Source: Scytonema sp035967975 (GTDB taxonomy: Bacteria > Cyanobacteriota > Cyanobacteriia > Cyanobacteriales > Nostocaceae). Taken from it: DNA of 64,000 nt. The notes below the pieces were generated by a model that was not told where the DNA came from, searched no databases, and worked only from the letters and a program-made list of their open reading frames with translations. Where the stretch lies: the NCBI GenBank assembly GCA_035967975.1, contig JAWQFQ010000024.1, positions 4,097 to 68,096 of the forward strand, in the 5' to 3' direction. The stretch's first letter is position 1. Every line of letters starts with the position of its first letter. The position numbers and the translations under genes were made by a program. Of the stretch, positions 38,101-46,921 are shown piece after piece.

Positions 38101-39842
38101 GTGATGACTACAACGCCTTGCTCAAGGAACTTGGCGCACTAGGCAAAACCCCAAAAACGATTGTGCATTTATGGAGTGTCACATCCAATACTCATACCGA
38201 ATCAGAAATCAAGTTCTTTAAAACATCTCAATATTTAGGTTTTTACAGCCTGCTGTTTCTGGCACAAGCACTTGGAGAACAGAATCTGACAGAACGCCTT
38301 CAAATTGGGATTGTGTCCAACAATATGCAGGAAGTAACAGGCAAAGAAATTCTCGTTCCAGAGAAAGCTACTGTGCTAGGACCTTGTAAAGTTATTCCAC
38401 AAGAATACCCGTATATCACTTGCAAGAGCATTGATATTATTATACCTGAATCGAAAACCTGGGATGAGAAAAAACTAGTTGACTACATTATATCAGAACT
38501 GTCTTTTGAATCGTCTGGCTCAGTTGTGGCTTATCGTGGGAGTCATCGCTGGGTGCAAACCTTTGAGCCAGTCAGATTGGAAGAATCTGTTGAGGAAACA
38601 CCAAAATTACGGAATAAGGGAGTATACTTAATCACAGGTGGCTTGGGAGGCATTGGTCTTGCACTTGCAGAGTACTTGGCACAGACTGTACAGGCAAGAT
38701 TAATATTGATAGGGCGATCAGCTTTTCCAAGAACAAACGAGTGGGAAAAATGGTTGACAAGTCATGATGCTCAAGATGAAGTAAGCTGCAAGATACGGAA
38801 ACTACAAGCACTTGAGAAGCTGGGTGCAGAAGTTTTGGTAATGAGCGCAGATGTTGCCAATCAAGAACAGATGCTCTCAGCAGTGACTCAAGCCTGTGAG
38901 TGCTTTGGCGAAATTCATGGTGTCATCCATGCAGCGGGAATTGCAGGTGGAGGCATTATTCAACTTAAAACGCCAGAAACAGTAGAAAGTGTGTTTGCTC
39001 CAAAGGTGAGAGGAACACAAGTGTTAGATTTCATCTTCAAAAATGTGAAGCTAGATTTCTTTGTGCTTTGTTCATCACTCAGTTCAATCTTAGGTGGATT
39101 TGGTCAGGTAGACTATTGCGCTGCAAATTCTTTTCTTGATGTTTTTGCTCACCATAATACATCTCGAAATAACAATTTTACCATATCTATTAACTGGGAT
39201 GCTTGGCAAGAGGTTGGCATGGCAGCGAACACAGCGGTACCGCTTGATTTACAAAAATTACGACAAGAGAACCTTAAGCAAGGAATTTTGTCCCAAGAGG
39301 GCTCGAATGCATTTAGCAGAATTCTGTGTAATTCCTTGCCTCAGTTTTTTGTTTCGACACAAGATTTACAAAACAGGATCGAGCACAATCAGACTGTCTT
39401 AGAATCAACGGCTCTGGAAGAATTAGTACAGTCTGGACTATCTAAATCAAAATACCCAAGACCAAATTTACAGAATGCTTATGTTGCTCCTAGCAATGAA
39501 AAAGAGCAAATCATTGCCCTCATTTGGCAACAACTCTTTGGTCTTGAGCAAGTAGGTATTTATGACAACTTCTTTGAATTGGGAGGACATTCCCTATTAG
39601 CTATACAACTTGCATCTAGGTTGCGCGATGCATTCCAGGTACAAATTCCCTTGCACAGTTTTTTTGAAGCCCCCACTATTACTGACTTGGCAGTGATGGT
39701 TGAACAGAGCTATGTCAAGCAGGAAGAAGAAGAGAAAATGCAAATTTTAATGAGGCTAGAACAGCTTTCTGAAGATGAGGTAGATGCAGAAATTCAAAAA
39801 AGAATCTTAGGTATAAAACAATCAGGAGGGGATGATGAGTGA
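35109..39842 (+). CDS. Type I polyketide synthase KS-AT-KR-ACP
   Basis: A 1577-aa single PKS module. The KS (10-440) has the active Cys in TTCSTSLVAVH (about 185) and both His in EAHGTGTALGDP (about 321) and NIGHLDAAAG (about 361). The AT (540-840) has the active Ser in GNSIGEY (about 637) and HGFHS near 739, indicating malonyl-CoA. The KR (1165-1350) has ITGGLGGIG and the catalytic Tyr in VDYCAANS; the LDD motif of B-type KRs is missing (HAAGIAGGG). The ACP has LGGHSLLA (about 1494). No DH or methyltransferase is present, so it should add a beta-hydroxy two-carbon unit to the Gln-bound chain, a statine-like extension. The C-terminus is a docking helix (ILMRLEQLSEDEV). Confidence 0.95.
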   Translation: MNDLYSSNSMYQSEIAIIGMSGRFPGAKDVNKFWQNLRDGVESISIFSEQELEFSGINHAVLSGPNYVRAYGVLEDVDLFDTAFFGFSAKEAEIIDPQHRLFLECANEALESAGYNTETYKGAIGVYAGASMSTYLLSNLYSNRNLLESVSSFQLLLGNNKDSLPTYASYKLNLKGPSINVQTTCSTSLVAVHLACQSLLSGECDIALAGGVSVSVPQKTGYLYQEGGIASPDGHCRPFDAKAQGTVGGNGIGIVVLKRLVNALADGDSIHAIIKGSAINNDGSLKVGYTAPSVDGQAAVISEAQAVAAIEPETITYIEAHGTGTALGDPIEIAALTQAFRTRTEAKGFCAIGSLKSNIGHLDAAAGVAGLIKTILALKHKVLPPSLYFEEPNPKINFANSPFYVNTSLSEWKTNGNPRRAGVSSFGIGGTNAHIVLEEAPTVDTPDIAPRDSRSKQLLVLSAKTASALDTATKNLGEHLKQHPDLNFADVAYTYHIGRRAFKHRRMVVCENLEDAANALLTLDAKRVFTNFQKSGEPPVVFMFSGQGAQYVNMGLELYQSEPTFREQVDLCSELLKSHLGLDLRSLLYPNEKQTKVAADQLQQTAITQPALFVIEYALAKLWGSWGVHPQAMLGNSIGEYVAACLSGVFSLEDALALVAARGQLVQKLPGGTMLAIPLQELEVQQLLDAQPSHGASVQIAAINGPSFCVVSGVTEAVEQLEDQLALRGINCRRLHTSHGFHSEMMSPILESFNLVVKNITFNPPQIPFISNVTGNWITAAEATDTRYWVKHLRQTVRFADGLHELFKEPERILLEVGPGRTLSTLAQQHPDKPAGQTVLNSLRHPHEQQSDVEFLLTTLGKLWLCGVQVDWSGFYAQERRHRLPLPTYPFERQRYWIEPQKQLDNDRRSSVLLNKKSEIADWFYLPLWKQSVSPILLGQKNLAKRKLCWLVFVDECSLGYEIVKRLEQEDQDVTAVMVGEQFTKHRDNFYTINPQHRDDYNALLKELGALGKTPKTIVHLWSVTSNTHTESEIKFFKTSQYLGFYSLLFLAQALGEQNLTERLQIGIVSNNMQEVTGKEILVPEKATVLGPCKVIPQEYPYITCKSIDIIIPESKTWDEKKLVDYIISELSFESSGSVVAYRGSHRWVQTFEPVRLEESVEETPKLRNKGVYLITGGLGGIGLALAEYLAQTVQARLILIGRSAFPRTNEWEKWLTSHDAQDEVSCKIRKLQALEKLGAEVLVMSADVANQEQMLSAVTQACECFGEIHGVIHAAGIAGGGIIQLKTPETVESVFAPKVRGTQVLDFIFKNVKLDFFVLCSSLSSILGGFGQVDYCAANSFLDVFAHHNTSRNNNFTISINWDAWQEVGMAANTAVPLDLQKLRQENLKQGILSQEGSNAFSRILCNSLPQFFVSTQDLQNRIEHNQTVLESTALEELVQSGLSKSKYPRPNLQNAYVAPSNEKEQIIALIWQQLFGLEQVGIYDNFFELGGHSLLAIQLASRLRDAFQVQIPLHSFFEAPTITDLAVMVEQSYVKQEEEEKMQILMRLEQLSEDEVDAEIQKRILGIKQSGGDDE

Positions 39843-42800
39843 TTTTTCTAAACAAATAGACGGGCTTTCTGCAAAAAAGCGAAAACTTTTTGAATTGCTG
39901 CTAAAAGAAGAAAAAGAGAGCATTCTGTCATCGCAAAAAATTCCTGTTGAATCCTCTAGCACAGACTCTACATCCAACGTCTCTACACCTGTCGTTAACG
40001 CACAAAGCAAAGGCAAAGAATCACAGGTCGAATCTCTCGACCAATTGCCCATCATTGTACCCGATAGAGAGGAGTGGTATGAGCCGTTTGGGCTCACCGA
40101 TATCCAGCAGGCTTACTGGATTGGTCGGAACGATACCTACGAGTTGGGCAAAGTAGGTAGCCACGGCTATCAGGAAATAGATTTTTTTGAACTGGATGTC
40201 CTGCAGTTTAACAAAGCTTTGCAGCGCTTGATTGACCAACACGATATGCTGCGGGCAATATTTCTGAGCGACGGTCGCCAACAAATCCTACAGCAAGTGC
40301 CACCTTATCACATTGAGGTCTTGGATCTGCGCGGTGAAGACCCAGAAGCAGCAGAAAAGCAACTCGCTGCTGTTCGCGAACGTATGTCGCACCAAGTGCT
40401 GCCAGCCGATCGCTGGCCTCTGTTCGAGATTCGGGCCTCCCGCTTAGACGAAAAGCGCATCCGACTACACATTAGCTTAGACCTTTTAATTGGCGACGCT
40501 TGGAGTTTTATCATCTTGTCTCAGAAATTGTTCCAGCTTTACCAGAACCCCGAGACTACCCTTGTACCTCAAGATATTTCCTTTAGAGATTACGTCCTAG
40601 CAGAGGAGCGACTGCGAGAGTCAGCGCTTTACCAGCGATCGCTTGAGTACTGGCGCAACCGCCTATCTGATTTGCCACCTGCGCCACAGTTACCGATGGT
40701 CAAAAATCCGAGTAGCCTGATGCAGCCTCGGTTCGTGCGCCGACAGTCTCGATTGGAACCGGAGATTTGGTCTCAGCTAAAAGTTCGAGCCAGCCAAAGA
40801 GGTCTGACCTCCTCAGGTATATTGCTGGCAGCCTTTGCTGAGGTTTTGAGCGCTTGGAGCACAAGTCCTCGCTTTACGATAAATCTGCCGCTCTTCAATC
40901 GGCTGCCGCTTCATCCTCAAGTTAACGAAATTATTGGAGACTTCACTTCTGTGACACTCTTAGCAGTGAATAACAGCATCTCGGAAAGTTTTGAAATTCG
41001 AGCCCGCCGTATTCAAAAGCAACTTTGGGAGGATTTAGAACACCGTTACTACAGTGGAGTGCGCGTATTACGTGACCTGGTTCGCGAACAGGGCGGGGTA
41101 ACTAATGCGTTAATGCCAATTATTTTCACTAGTACCATCAGCTTGAACGGATCGGAGGAGGACGCTGTTTCTGAAAAGCCAATGGGAGAAGTAGTTTACA
41201 GCATTTCACAGACACCGCAAGTATGGTTGGACAATCAAGTTTCGGAACGGGCAGGAGCTTTAGTCTACAACTGGGATGCGGTGGAGGAGTTGTTTCCGAC
41301 AGGGTTATTGGACGATATGTTTGATACCTACTGTCGGTTGCTGGATCGCTTGGTTGTTGAGGAAGATATCTGGCAAGAGACAGTGCGACAACTGCTACCC
41401 TCAACACAGATGAAGCAGCGTGCAACGATTAATGCAACTCAGGTTCCAGTACCATCCGTGCTGCTCCACACCTTGTTTGCAGCGCAAGTGTTTTTGCGTC
41501 CGCAACAGGTAGCAGTAGTTTCTTCCGCTCGAACCCTAAGTTACGAAGAGTTATCTAAGTGCTCCAATCAGGTGGGACGACGACTCCGGCAGTTAGGAGC
41601 TCATCCCAACACTTTGATAGCAGTGGTGATGGAAAAGGGGTGGGAGCAAGTAGTGGCTGTGCTAGGAATACTCCAGTCTGGAGCTGCCTATCTTCCTATC
41701 GATCCTAGTCTGCCCAAAGAGCGCCTGTGGTATCTTCTGGAGAACGGAGAGGTCAGCTTAGTTTTGACTAAATCGCGGTGGAGCCAAATCTTGGAGTGGC
41801 CCGATAGGGTTCAACGGTTTTGTATAGACAGCCAGGAATTGGTGGGTGTAGACGACCAACCGTTGGAACCAGTACAGGAACCAGAGGATTTAGCCTATGT
41901 CATCTACACTTCTGGTTCCACAGGTCAACCCAAGGGAGTAGCGATTTGCCATCAAAGTGCAGTTAACACAATTGTTGACATCAATGAGCGCTTTCAAGTC
42001 GGACCTCAAGACCGGGTGCTGGCTTTGTCTTCCTTGAGTTTTGACCTTTCAGTATACGACATCTTTGGGACCCTAGCGGCTGGGGGAACAATCATCATCC
42101 CAGAAGTTGCAGCAACACCAAATCCAGACCATTGGGTAAAGCTGATGGCAAGGGAAGGGGTCACATTATGGAACTCAGTGCCAGCCCTGATGCAAATATT
42201 GGTAGAATATATCTCAAATCAATCTGACAAACTACTTCTTTCTCTGCGTCTCGTCGTCTTAAGCGGGGATTGGATTCCGATGACTTTGCCGGAGCAAATC
42301 AAATCTCTAGCTGAAGGAGTCCAAGTCATTAGCTTGGGAGGTGCCACCGAAGCTTCTATCTGGTCCATTCTCTACCCTATTGAAACTGTTGACCCTACCT
42401 GGAAGAGCATTCCTTACGGCAAGCCTTTGAAGAACCAGAGCTTTCATGTCCTCAATGAAGCGCTTGAGCCTTGTCCTGTGTGGGTTCCTGGTGAACTCTA
42501 CATTGGAGGAGTCGGTCTAGCCAAGGGCTACTGGCAAGACCAGGACAAAACCCGCGTTAGCTTTCTTACTCATCCTAGAACGGGAGAACGTTTGTACCGG
42601 ACAGGAGATCTTGGTCGCTATCTTCCTGATGGCAATATTGAGTTTCTGGGTCGGGAGGACTTCCAAGTTAAGCTTCAGGGTCACCGCATTGAACTAGGGG
42701 AAATCGAATCAGTTTTAGCACAGCACCCAGCAGTACGTTCGGCAGTGGTTGCTGCTGTAAACAACAGACGCTTGGTAGCTTACCTAGTTTGTGGCCAAGA

Positions 42801-43341
42801 TTTGGCATCTAACAAAGTTGCAGAGGGCGATATTCTTGGTGGTCGAGCACAGGATACAAAGAATGAAATGTTTTTGGAAAATCCATCTCCAGTCTTGTTT
42901 CCTGAGAAATTACCTTACAACCAATCTCAAAGCACCAACCTTAGCGCAGAACTCAAAGTTTATCTGAAAGAAAAGCTGCCCGAATACATGGTGCCATCTG
43001 CATTTGTGCTGCTAGATGCCCTACCGTTAACTCATAATGGCAAAGTAAACCGCAAAGCCCTCCCCGAACCGGATGAAATTGCTATGCAATTAGAGGTAGC
43101 GTATGTAGAACCGCAGAACGAGGTCGAGCAGTCCATCGCAGCTGTCTGGAAAGAAGTGTTGCAGATTGATAAAGTGGGTGTCCACGACAACTTCTTTGAC
43201 TTAGGCGGGAATTCGGTACACATAGTTAGAATTCACAAGAAATTACAAGAAATTTTTAACAAAAAGATTGCTGTAGTAAAGTTGTTTGAATATCCCACTA
43301 TCCACTCTCTAGCTACACTACTTTCTGGCGACTGTCATTGA
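39832..43341 (+). CDS. NRPS Cy-A(Cys)-PCP, thiazoline-forming terminal module
   Basis: A 1169-aa synthetase whose start overlaps the PKS gene by 11 bases. The N-terminus (4-30) is a docking helix with LSAKKRKLFELLLKEE. The first domain (75-520) is a heterocyclisation domain: DLLIGDAWS at 217 fits DxxxxDxxS, replacing HHxxxDG. The A domain (545-1070) has SGSTGQPKG at 693, FDLSVYD and GGATEASIW; eye-read code DLYNLSLIW is the standard Cys code. The PCP is at 1095-1165 (LGGNSVHI). The expected reaction is cysteine addition and cyclisation to thiazoline; no oxidase domain is seen for a thiazole. No thioesterase, reductase or condensation domain ends the line, so chain release is unexplained. Confidence 0.93.
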   Translation: MMSDFSKQIDGLSAKKRKLFELLLKEEKESILSSQKIPVESSSTDSTSNVSTPVVNAQSKGKESQVESLDQLPIIVPDREEWYEPFGLTDIQQAYWIGRNDTYELGKVGSHGYQEIDFFELDVLQFNKALQRLIDQHDMLRAIFLSDGRQQILQQVPPYHIEVLDLRGEDPEAAEKQLAAVRERMSHQVLPADRWPLFEIRASRLDEKRIRLHISLDLLIGDAWSFIILSQKLFQLYQNPETTLVPQDISFRDYVLAEERLRESALYQRSLEYWRNRLSDLPPAPQLPMVKNPSSLMQPRFVRRQSRLEPEIWSQLKVRASQRGLTSSGILLAAFAEVLSAWSTSPRFTINLPLFNRLPLHPQVNEIIGDFTSVTLLAVNNSISESFEIRARRIQKQLWEDLEHRYYSGVRVLRDLVREQGGVTNALMPIIFTSTISLNGSEEDAVSEKPMGEVVYSISQTPQVWLDNQVSERAGALVYNWDAVEELFPTGLLDDMFDTYCRLLDRLVVEEDIWQETVRQLLPSTQMKQRATINATQVPVPSVLLHTLFAAQVFLRPQQVAVVSSARTLSYEELSKCSNQVGRRLRQLGAHPNTLIAVVMEKGWEQVVAVLGILQSGAAYLPIDPSLPKERLWYLLENGEVSLVLTKSRWSQILEWPDRVQRFCIDSQELVGVDDQPLEPVQEPEDLAYVIYTSGSTGQPKGVAICHQSAVNTIVDINERFQVGPQDRVLALSSLSFDLSVYDIFGTLAAGGTIIIPEVAATPNPDHWVKLMAREGVTLWNSVPALMQILVEYISNQSDKLLLSLRLVVLSGDWIPMTLPEQIKSLAEGVQVISLGGATEASIWSILYPIETVDPTWKSIPYGKPLKNQSFHVLNEALEPCPVWVPGELYIGGVGLAKGYWQDQDKTRVSFLTHPRTGERLYRTGDLGRYLPDGNIEFLGREDFQVKLQGHRIELGEIESVLAQHPAVRSAVVAAVNNRRLVAYLVCGQDLASNKVAEGDILGGRAQDTKNEMFLENPSPVLFPEKLPYNQSQSTNLSAELKVYLKEKLPEYMVPSAFVLLDALPLTHNGKVNRKALPEPDEIAMQLEVAYVEPQNEVEQSIAAVWKEVLQIDKVGVHDNFFDLGGNSVHIVRIHKKLQEIFNKKIAVVKLFEYPTIHSLATLLSGDCH

Positions 43342-43615
43342 AATCAAGAGTGATGAAGAAATTTTTTAGGCTCAGTATAGACTCTAAAAAGCCACCTAAA
43401 GTTCTAAAACTCTGAAAAGCGAGAAATGAATGTTTGAAATTGAAGATGTCTATTGGAGTAAGATTTATGCCAAATAAGGGTATGGTACTGTGGTTCACAG
43501 GACTGCAAAACAAATTTCACCCAATCTTATGAAAAATTATTGAAACAGTAAGAACGTGCTTTTTAAGCTCTGGAAGCCTAGAACGCTGACCAAAAAAAAT
43601 TAAGGAGATAATTGC

Positions 43616-44518
43616 ATGAAAATGCCTAACTTTCTCATTATAGGTGCAGCAAAAGCTGGAACAACCTCACTTTATCACTATTTAAAGCAGCACCCGCAAG
43701 TATACATGAGTCCTGTGAAAGAAACGAACTTTTTTGCCTATGAAGGAGAAAACAGGGAATTTCATGGGCAGGGTGGTCAGGTAATAAAGTTCTTCCACAT
43801 TACTAGTATTGAAGCGTACCAGGCACTGTTCCAAGGAGTCTCGAACGAAACGGCTATTGGAGAGGCATCCCCCATGTACCTTTACACTCCGCAGGTTCCT
43901 GAACGTATCCAGCAATACATACATAGTACAAAGTTAATAGCGATTCTTCGCGATCCTGTCGAGAGGGCATTCTCGCACTTCTCACACTTTGTCCGCGATG
44001 GCTATGAGCCTCTTGCTGATTTTTCTCAAGCAATTCAGGAAGCAGAAGTTCGTTTTCGTAACAATTTGCTAGGCGGTAATTATGTACGTTATGGATTTTA
44101 CTATGCTCACCTAAAGCCCTATTTTGAAAGATTTGATAAGGATCGGATTAGAATTTACCTCTACGAAGACTTAAAGGCTAGTCCTCTCTATGTACTGCAA
44201 GATATCTTTCGTTTCCTGAATGTGAACGATACATTTATCCCAGATTTGTCTTTGAAATATAACGTTTCTGGTATTGCAAAGAATAAGACCTTGCATACAT
44301 TCCTGATTAACCTTGCTAAGCCGGATAATAAATCTATCCTTAAGCTGTTGTTTCCTGAAAAACTACTTTGGCGTGTTGGTTTAAGTCTCTACAATTGGAA
44401 CCTCAAAAAGCTGCAACTTTCACTGGCGGTAAGGAGGGAGTTGATTGAAATTTACCGAGCAGACATCTTGAAGCTCCAAGACCTGATCCAGCGAGACCTA
44501 TCAAAATGGCTAGAGTAA
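43616..44518 (+). CDS. PAPS-dependent sulfotransferase
   Basis: A 300-aa protein with the 5'-phosphosulfate loop IGAAKAGTTSLYHYL at residues 8-22 and the 3'-phosphate motif IAILRDPVERAFSHF at about 105-120. These define the sulfotransferase fold, which moves sulfate from PAPS to a hydroxyl. AAGGAG lies seven bases before the ATG. It is 275 bases after the last synthetase, same strand, and convergent with the thioesterase gene. It may sulfate a hydroxyl of the lipopeptide, for example Ser, the KR-derived alcohol or a hydroxylated residue. Sulfotransferase-thioesterase pairs also perform decarboxylative chain release in curacin-type lines, but the two are not fused here. Confidence 0.9.
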   Translation: MKMPNFLIIGAAKAGTTSLYHYLKQHPQVYMSPVKETNFFAYEGENREFHGQGGQVIKFFHITSIEAYQALFQGVSNETAIGEASPMYLYTPQVPERIQQYIHSTKLIAILRDPVERAFSHFSHFVRDGYEPLADFSQAIQEAEVRFRNNLLGGNYVRYGFYYAHLKPYFERFDKDRIRIYLYEDLKASPLYVLQDIFRFLNVNDTFIPDLSLKYNVSGIAKNKTLHTFLINLAKPDNKSILKLLFPEKLLWRVGLSLYNWNLKKLQLSLAVRRELIEIYRADILKLQDLIQRDLSKWLE

Positions 44519-44524
44519 AAGTAT

Positions 44525-45271
44525 CTACTGTTGGCACAGCTTTTGAGAGATGTTTTGAAGCAGGAGCGCTTGAGTTGTATGCAGGAAAAAGTGGTCACCA
44601 GGAAGCATCTGCAAAGAGAAAGAAACCTTTGTCTGGTCACGCCAAGCCTCAAGGCGATCGCGGGTTATCTTATCCTGCAAGCCACCGAAGACCGAGATGG
44701 GAAAATCAAAGGGAGGCTCATTTGAGTAGGCATAGCTTCCGTAGACTGCCAAATCTGCCCGCAGGATCGGGAGCATCAATTGCATCAATTCGGTATACTC
44801 CATTACCTCCTTAGGTATGCCGTTAAGTCTGCACAGTTCTTCTATAAACTCTAGTTCTGGCAGATTATGGATGGGAGAGGAAGGCTTATGGGTTTGAGGA
44901 GCGCCACTACCAGAAACGAATAGGTGAACTGGCCTTAAATCATACTGTTTGCGTAGTTGACGGGCAACTTCAAAGCATATTAATGCACCCATGCTGTGAC
45001 CAAAGAAGGCGAATTGTCGATCAAGGTGTGGAAGTAGAACTTGAGTAATTGCTTGGACGAGGGGAGTAAACTGGGTAAAAGGAGGCTCCTTAATCCGACT
45101 TTCTCTTCCAGGAAACTGAAGGGAACAGACCTCAACAGTCATTGGAAGGCTTTCTGACCAATCATAGAAAATTGAGGCTCCACGACCAGCATAGGGAAAG
45201 CAGAATAGACGCAAGCTCGCTCTTTGATTCGGTTTGGGGTAGACAACCCAGGAGTCAGTAGTCCTAAACAT
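44525..45271 (-). CDS. Type II thioesterase (GrsT-like)
   Basis: A 248-aa alpha/beta hydrolase. The nucleophile Ser is in FFGHSMGAL (about residue 91), the acid in RADLAVYGS (about residue 193) and the His in GDHFFLH (about residue 229). The start FCFPYAGRGAS and PGRESRIKEPP are family features. Stand-alone type II thioesterases clear misloaded carriers in NRPS/PKS lines. Since no terminal thioesterase was found, it might also release the product. It is the only gene of the cluster on the minus strand, ending 6 bases from the sulfotransferase stop. Confidence 0.92.
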   Translation of the reverse strand: MFRTTDSWVVYPKPNQRASLRLFCFPYAGRGASIFYDWSESLPMTVEVCSLQFPGRESRIKEPPFTQFTPLVQAITQVLLPHLDRQFAFFGHSMGALICFEVARQLRKQYDLRPVHLFVSGSGAPQTHKPSSPIHNLPELEFIEELCRLNGIPKEVMEYTELMQLMLPILRADLAVYGSYAYSNEPPFDFPISVFGGLQDKITRDRLEAWRDQTKVSFSLQMLPGDHFFLHTTQALLLQNISQKLCQQ

Positions 45272-45365
45272 ATAAAGTTAGATTGTAGTAGTGAATAAAT
45301 TGACAGGTTTCGATGGCTTAAACAATAACCTGATTGTACAACTCCAAGATAACAGCACAGGAAGT

Positions 45366-45617
45366 ATGCGTATAAAAATTGTGACATTAGAATCGCCAGG
45401 TGGCACCAGAGCTTACGTCGCTATCGGGCTGGGATTGCAACGGGCAGGTCATTCAGTACAGCTAGCTACTGTTTCTTCTCTGCAACAGTTTGTTAGTAGT
45501 TGGGGATTGGATTTTGCGCCTGTAGACTGTAATAACTTTAAACGGAGTAGCAAAGGCAGTCGAAGCCTTTCACAGACATTTACCATCCAACTGGCAACAA
45601 CACAATGTCCAAGCTAA
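45366..45617 (+). pseudogene. N-terminal remnant of a UGT-type glycosyltransferase
   Basis: From ATG 45366 the frame reads MRIKIVTLESPGG, then YVAIGLGLQRAGHSVQLAT and FVSSWGLDFAPVD. These match the first 65 residues of GT1/GT28-type glycosyltransferases (normally MRIxIVTLGSRGDVQP and about 420 aa). The match stops abruptly and the frame ends at 83 codons. The nucleotide-sugar-binding half is missing, so this is a decayed or truncated gene. It may once have glycosylated the cluster's product. Confidence 0.65.
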
Positions 45618-45643
45618 TTCTGTCCACTAAGGTTATATAGTAA

Positions 45644-46921
45644 ATGCAAGTATTTATTCTGATCTGGTTTGGTCAACTTGTTTCGCAGATCGGCTCCGGC
45701 CTCACTAGATTCGCGCTAGGTGTCTGGGTATACCAAGTTACTGGGACAGTCACGCAATTCGCACTGATTTCTGTGTTCGGTATGCTGCCGGGTATTTTGA
45801 TATCACCTTTAGCTGGTGCAGTTGTGGATCGCTGTGATCGACGCTGGGCTATGCTTCTTGGGGATGCAGGGGGAGGACTGAGTGCATTAACTATTGCGAT
45901 GTTGTTGATTGCCAATCGGCTTGAAGTCTGGCACATTTACCTTGCTGTAGCGCTTAAATCGACCTTCAGCTCTTTCCAGTGGCCAGCTTTTTCCGCAACA
46001 ACTACGCTGCTTGTTCCCAAGCGACACCTTGGTCGCGCCAGCGGTATGGTGCAGATGGCAGAGGCGACTTCACGGCTGATCTCACCAATACTAGCAGGTG
46101 CGCTAGTTGTAACTATTCAGATTCAAGGCGTGATTCTGCTCGACTGCGTTACATTTCTCTTTGCCTTCATCACGCGGCTGCTCGTCCGATTCCCCAAACC
46201 CCAAATTAGCTTAGAAAATAAAGTACAGAAGAACTCGTTGTTGCACGAAATTACTTATGGTTGGACATACATCACTGCTCGACCTGCACTATTGGGATTG
46301 TTAATGTTTTATGCTGTCCGCAATTTCTTCACAGGAGTCGTCAGCGTGCTAGTTACACCGCTGGTACTGGCCTTCGCTTCGGCTACTGTGCTTGGCAGCG
46401 TGCTGTCCATTGGTGGGGGCGGTATGCTGGTTGGCAGTCTGGTAATAAGCACCTGGGGTGGTCCAAATAACCGCATCTATGGTGTATTCGGTTTCACGCT
46501 GTTGGGCGGGCTGTGCATACTACTTGCTGGGCTTATGCCCTCAGTTCCAGTCTTCTTCGCTGCTATCTTTATCTACTTCTTCGGCTTGGCAATTATCAAT
46601 GGCTGCGATCAGGCTATTTGGCAAAGTAAAGTTGCACCTGCTGTGCAGGGACGAGTGTTTGCCGTGCGGCGTATGCTCGCCTGGATATTCCTACCGCTAG
46701 CCTTTCTTATTGCGGGACCGTTAGCCGATCAAGTCTTCGAGCCCTTGCTTGCGCCTGGAGGACTTTTAGCTGGTAGCATCGGACGGATTATCGGTATAGG
46801 GCAAGGACACGGCATTGCCTTGTTGTTTGTTGTGATGGGAATGCTTACTATGCTAGCAACAATTGTGGGCTATTTATACCCACCTCTACGGCTGCTGGAG
46901 GCGCAACTGCTGGATACGTAA
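45644..46921 (+). CDS. MFS exporter (EntS-like), probable siderophore/lipopeptide exporter
   Basis: A 425-aa protein with 10-12 hydrophobic segments. The start WFGQLVSQIGSGLTRFALGV and the loop SPLAGAVVDRCDRRWAML are hallmarks of the MFS_3 branch that includes the enterobactin exporter EntS. In the loop between helices 2 and 3, DRxDRR is the family's DxxGRR-type motif. It is the last gene on the plus strand of the cluster. Exporters of this type are common at the end of cyanobacterial NRPS/PKS clusters, so it most likely secretes the product, while the TonB receptor operon at the other end takes up the metal complex. Confidence 0.9.
   Translation: MQVFILIWFGQLVSQIGSGLTRFALGVWVYQVTGTVTQFALISVFGMLPGILISPLAGAVVDRCDRRWAMLLGDAGGGLSALTIAMLLIANRLEVWHIYLAVALKSTFSSFQWPAFSATTTLLVPKRHLGRASGMVQMAEATSRLISPILAGALVVTIQIQGVILLDCVTFLFAFITRLLVRFPKPQISLENKVQKNSLLHEITYGWTYITARPALLGLLMFYAVRNFFTGVVSVLVTPLVLAFASATVLGSVLSIGGGGMLVGSLVISTWGGPNNRIYGVFGFTLLGGLCILLAGLMPSVPVFFAAIFIYFFGLAIINGCDQAIWQSKVAPAVQGRVFAVRRMLAWIFLPLAFLIAGPLADQVFEPLLAPGGLLAGSIGRIIGIGQGHGIALLFVVMGMLTMLATIVGYLYPPLRLLEAQLLDT

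Noticed and set aside
39136..39402. 88-codon overlapping frame in the KR region of the PKS
   Set aside because: It overlaps the conserved KR active site read in the main frame and has no product features.
17604..46921. Equating the cluster with anachelin or cyanochelin biosynthesis
   Set aside because: There are no salicylate or catechol genes for anachelin. The Gln, statine-like and Cys-thiazoline part is not something I can match to cyanochelin from memory.
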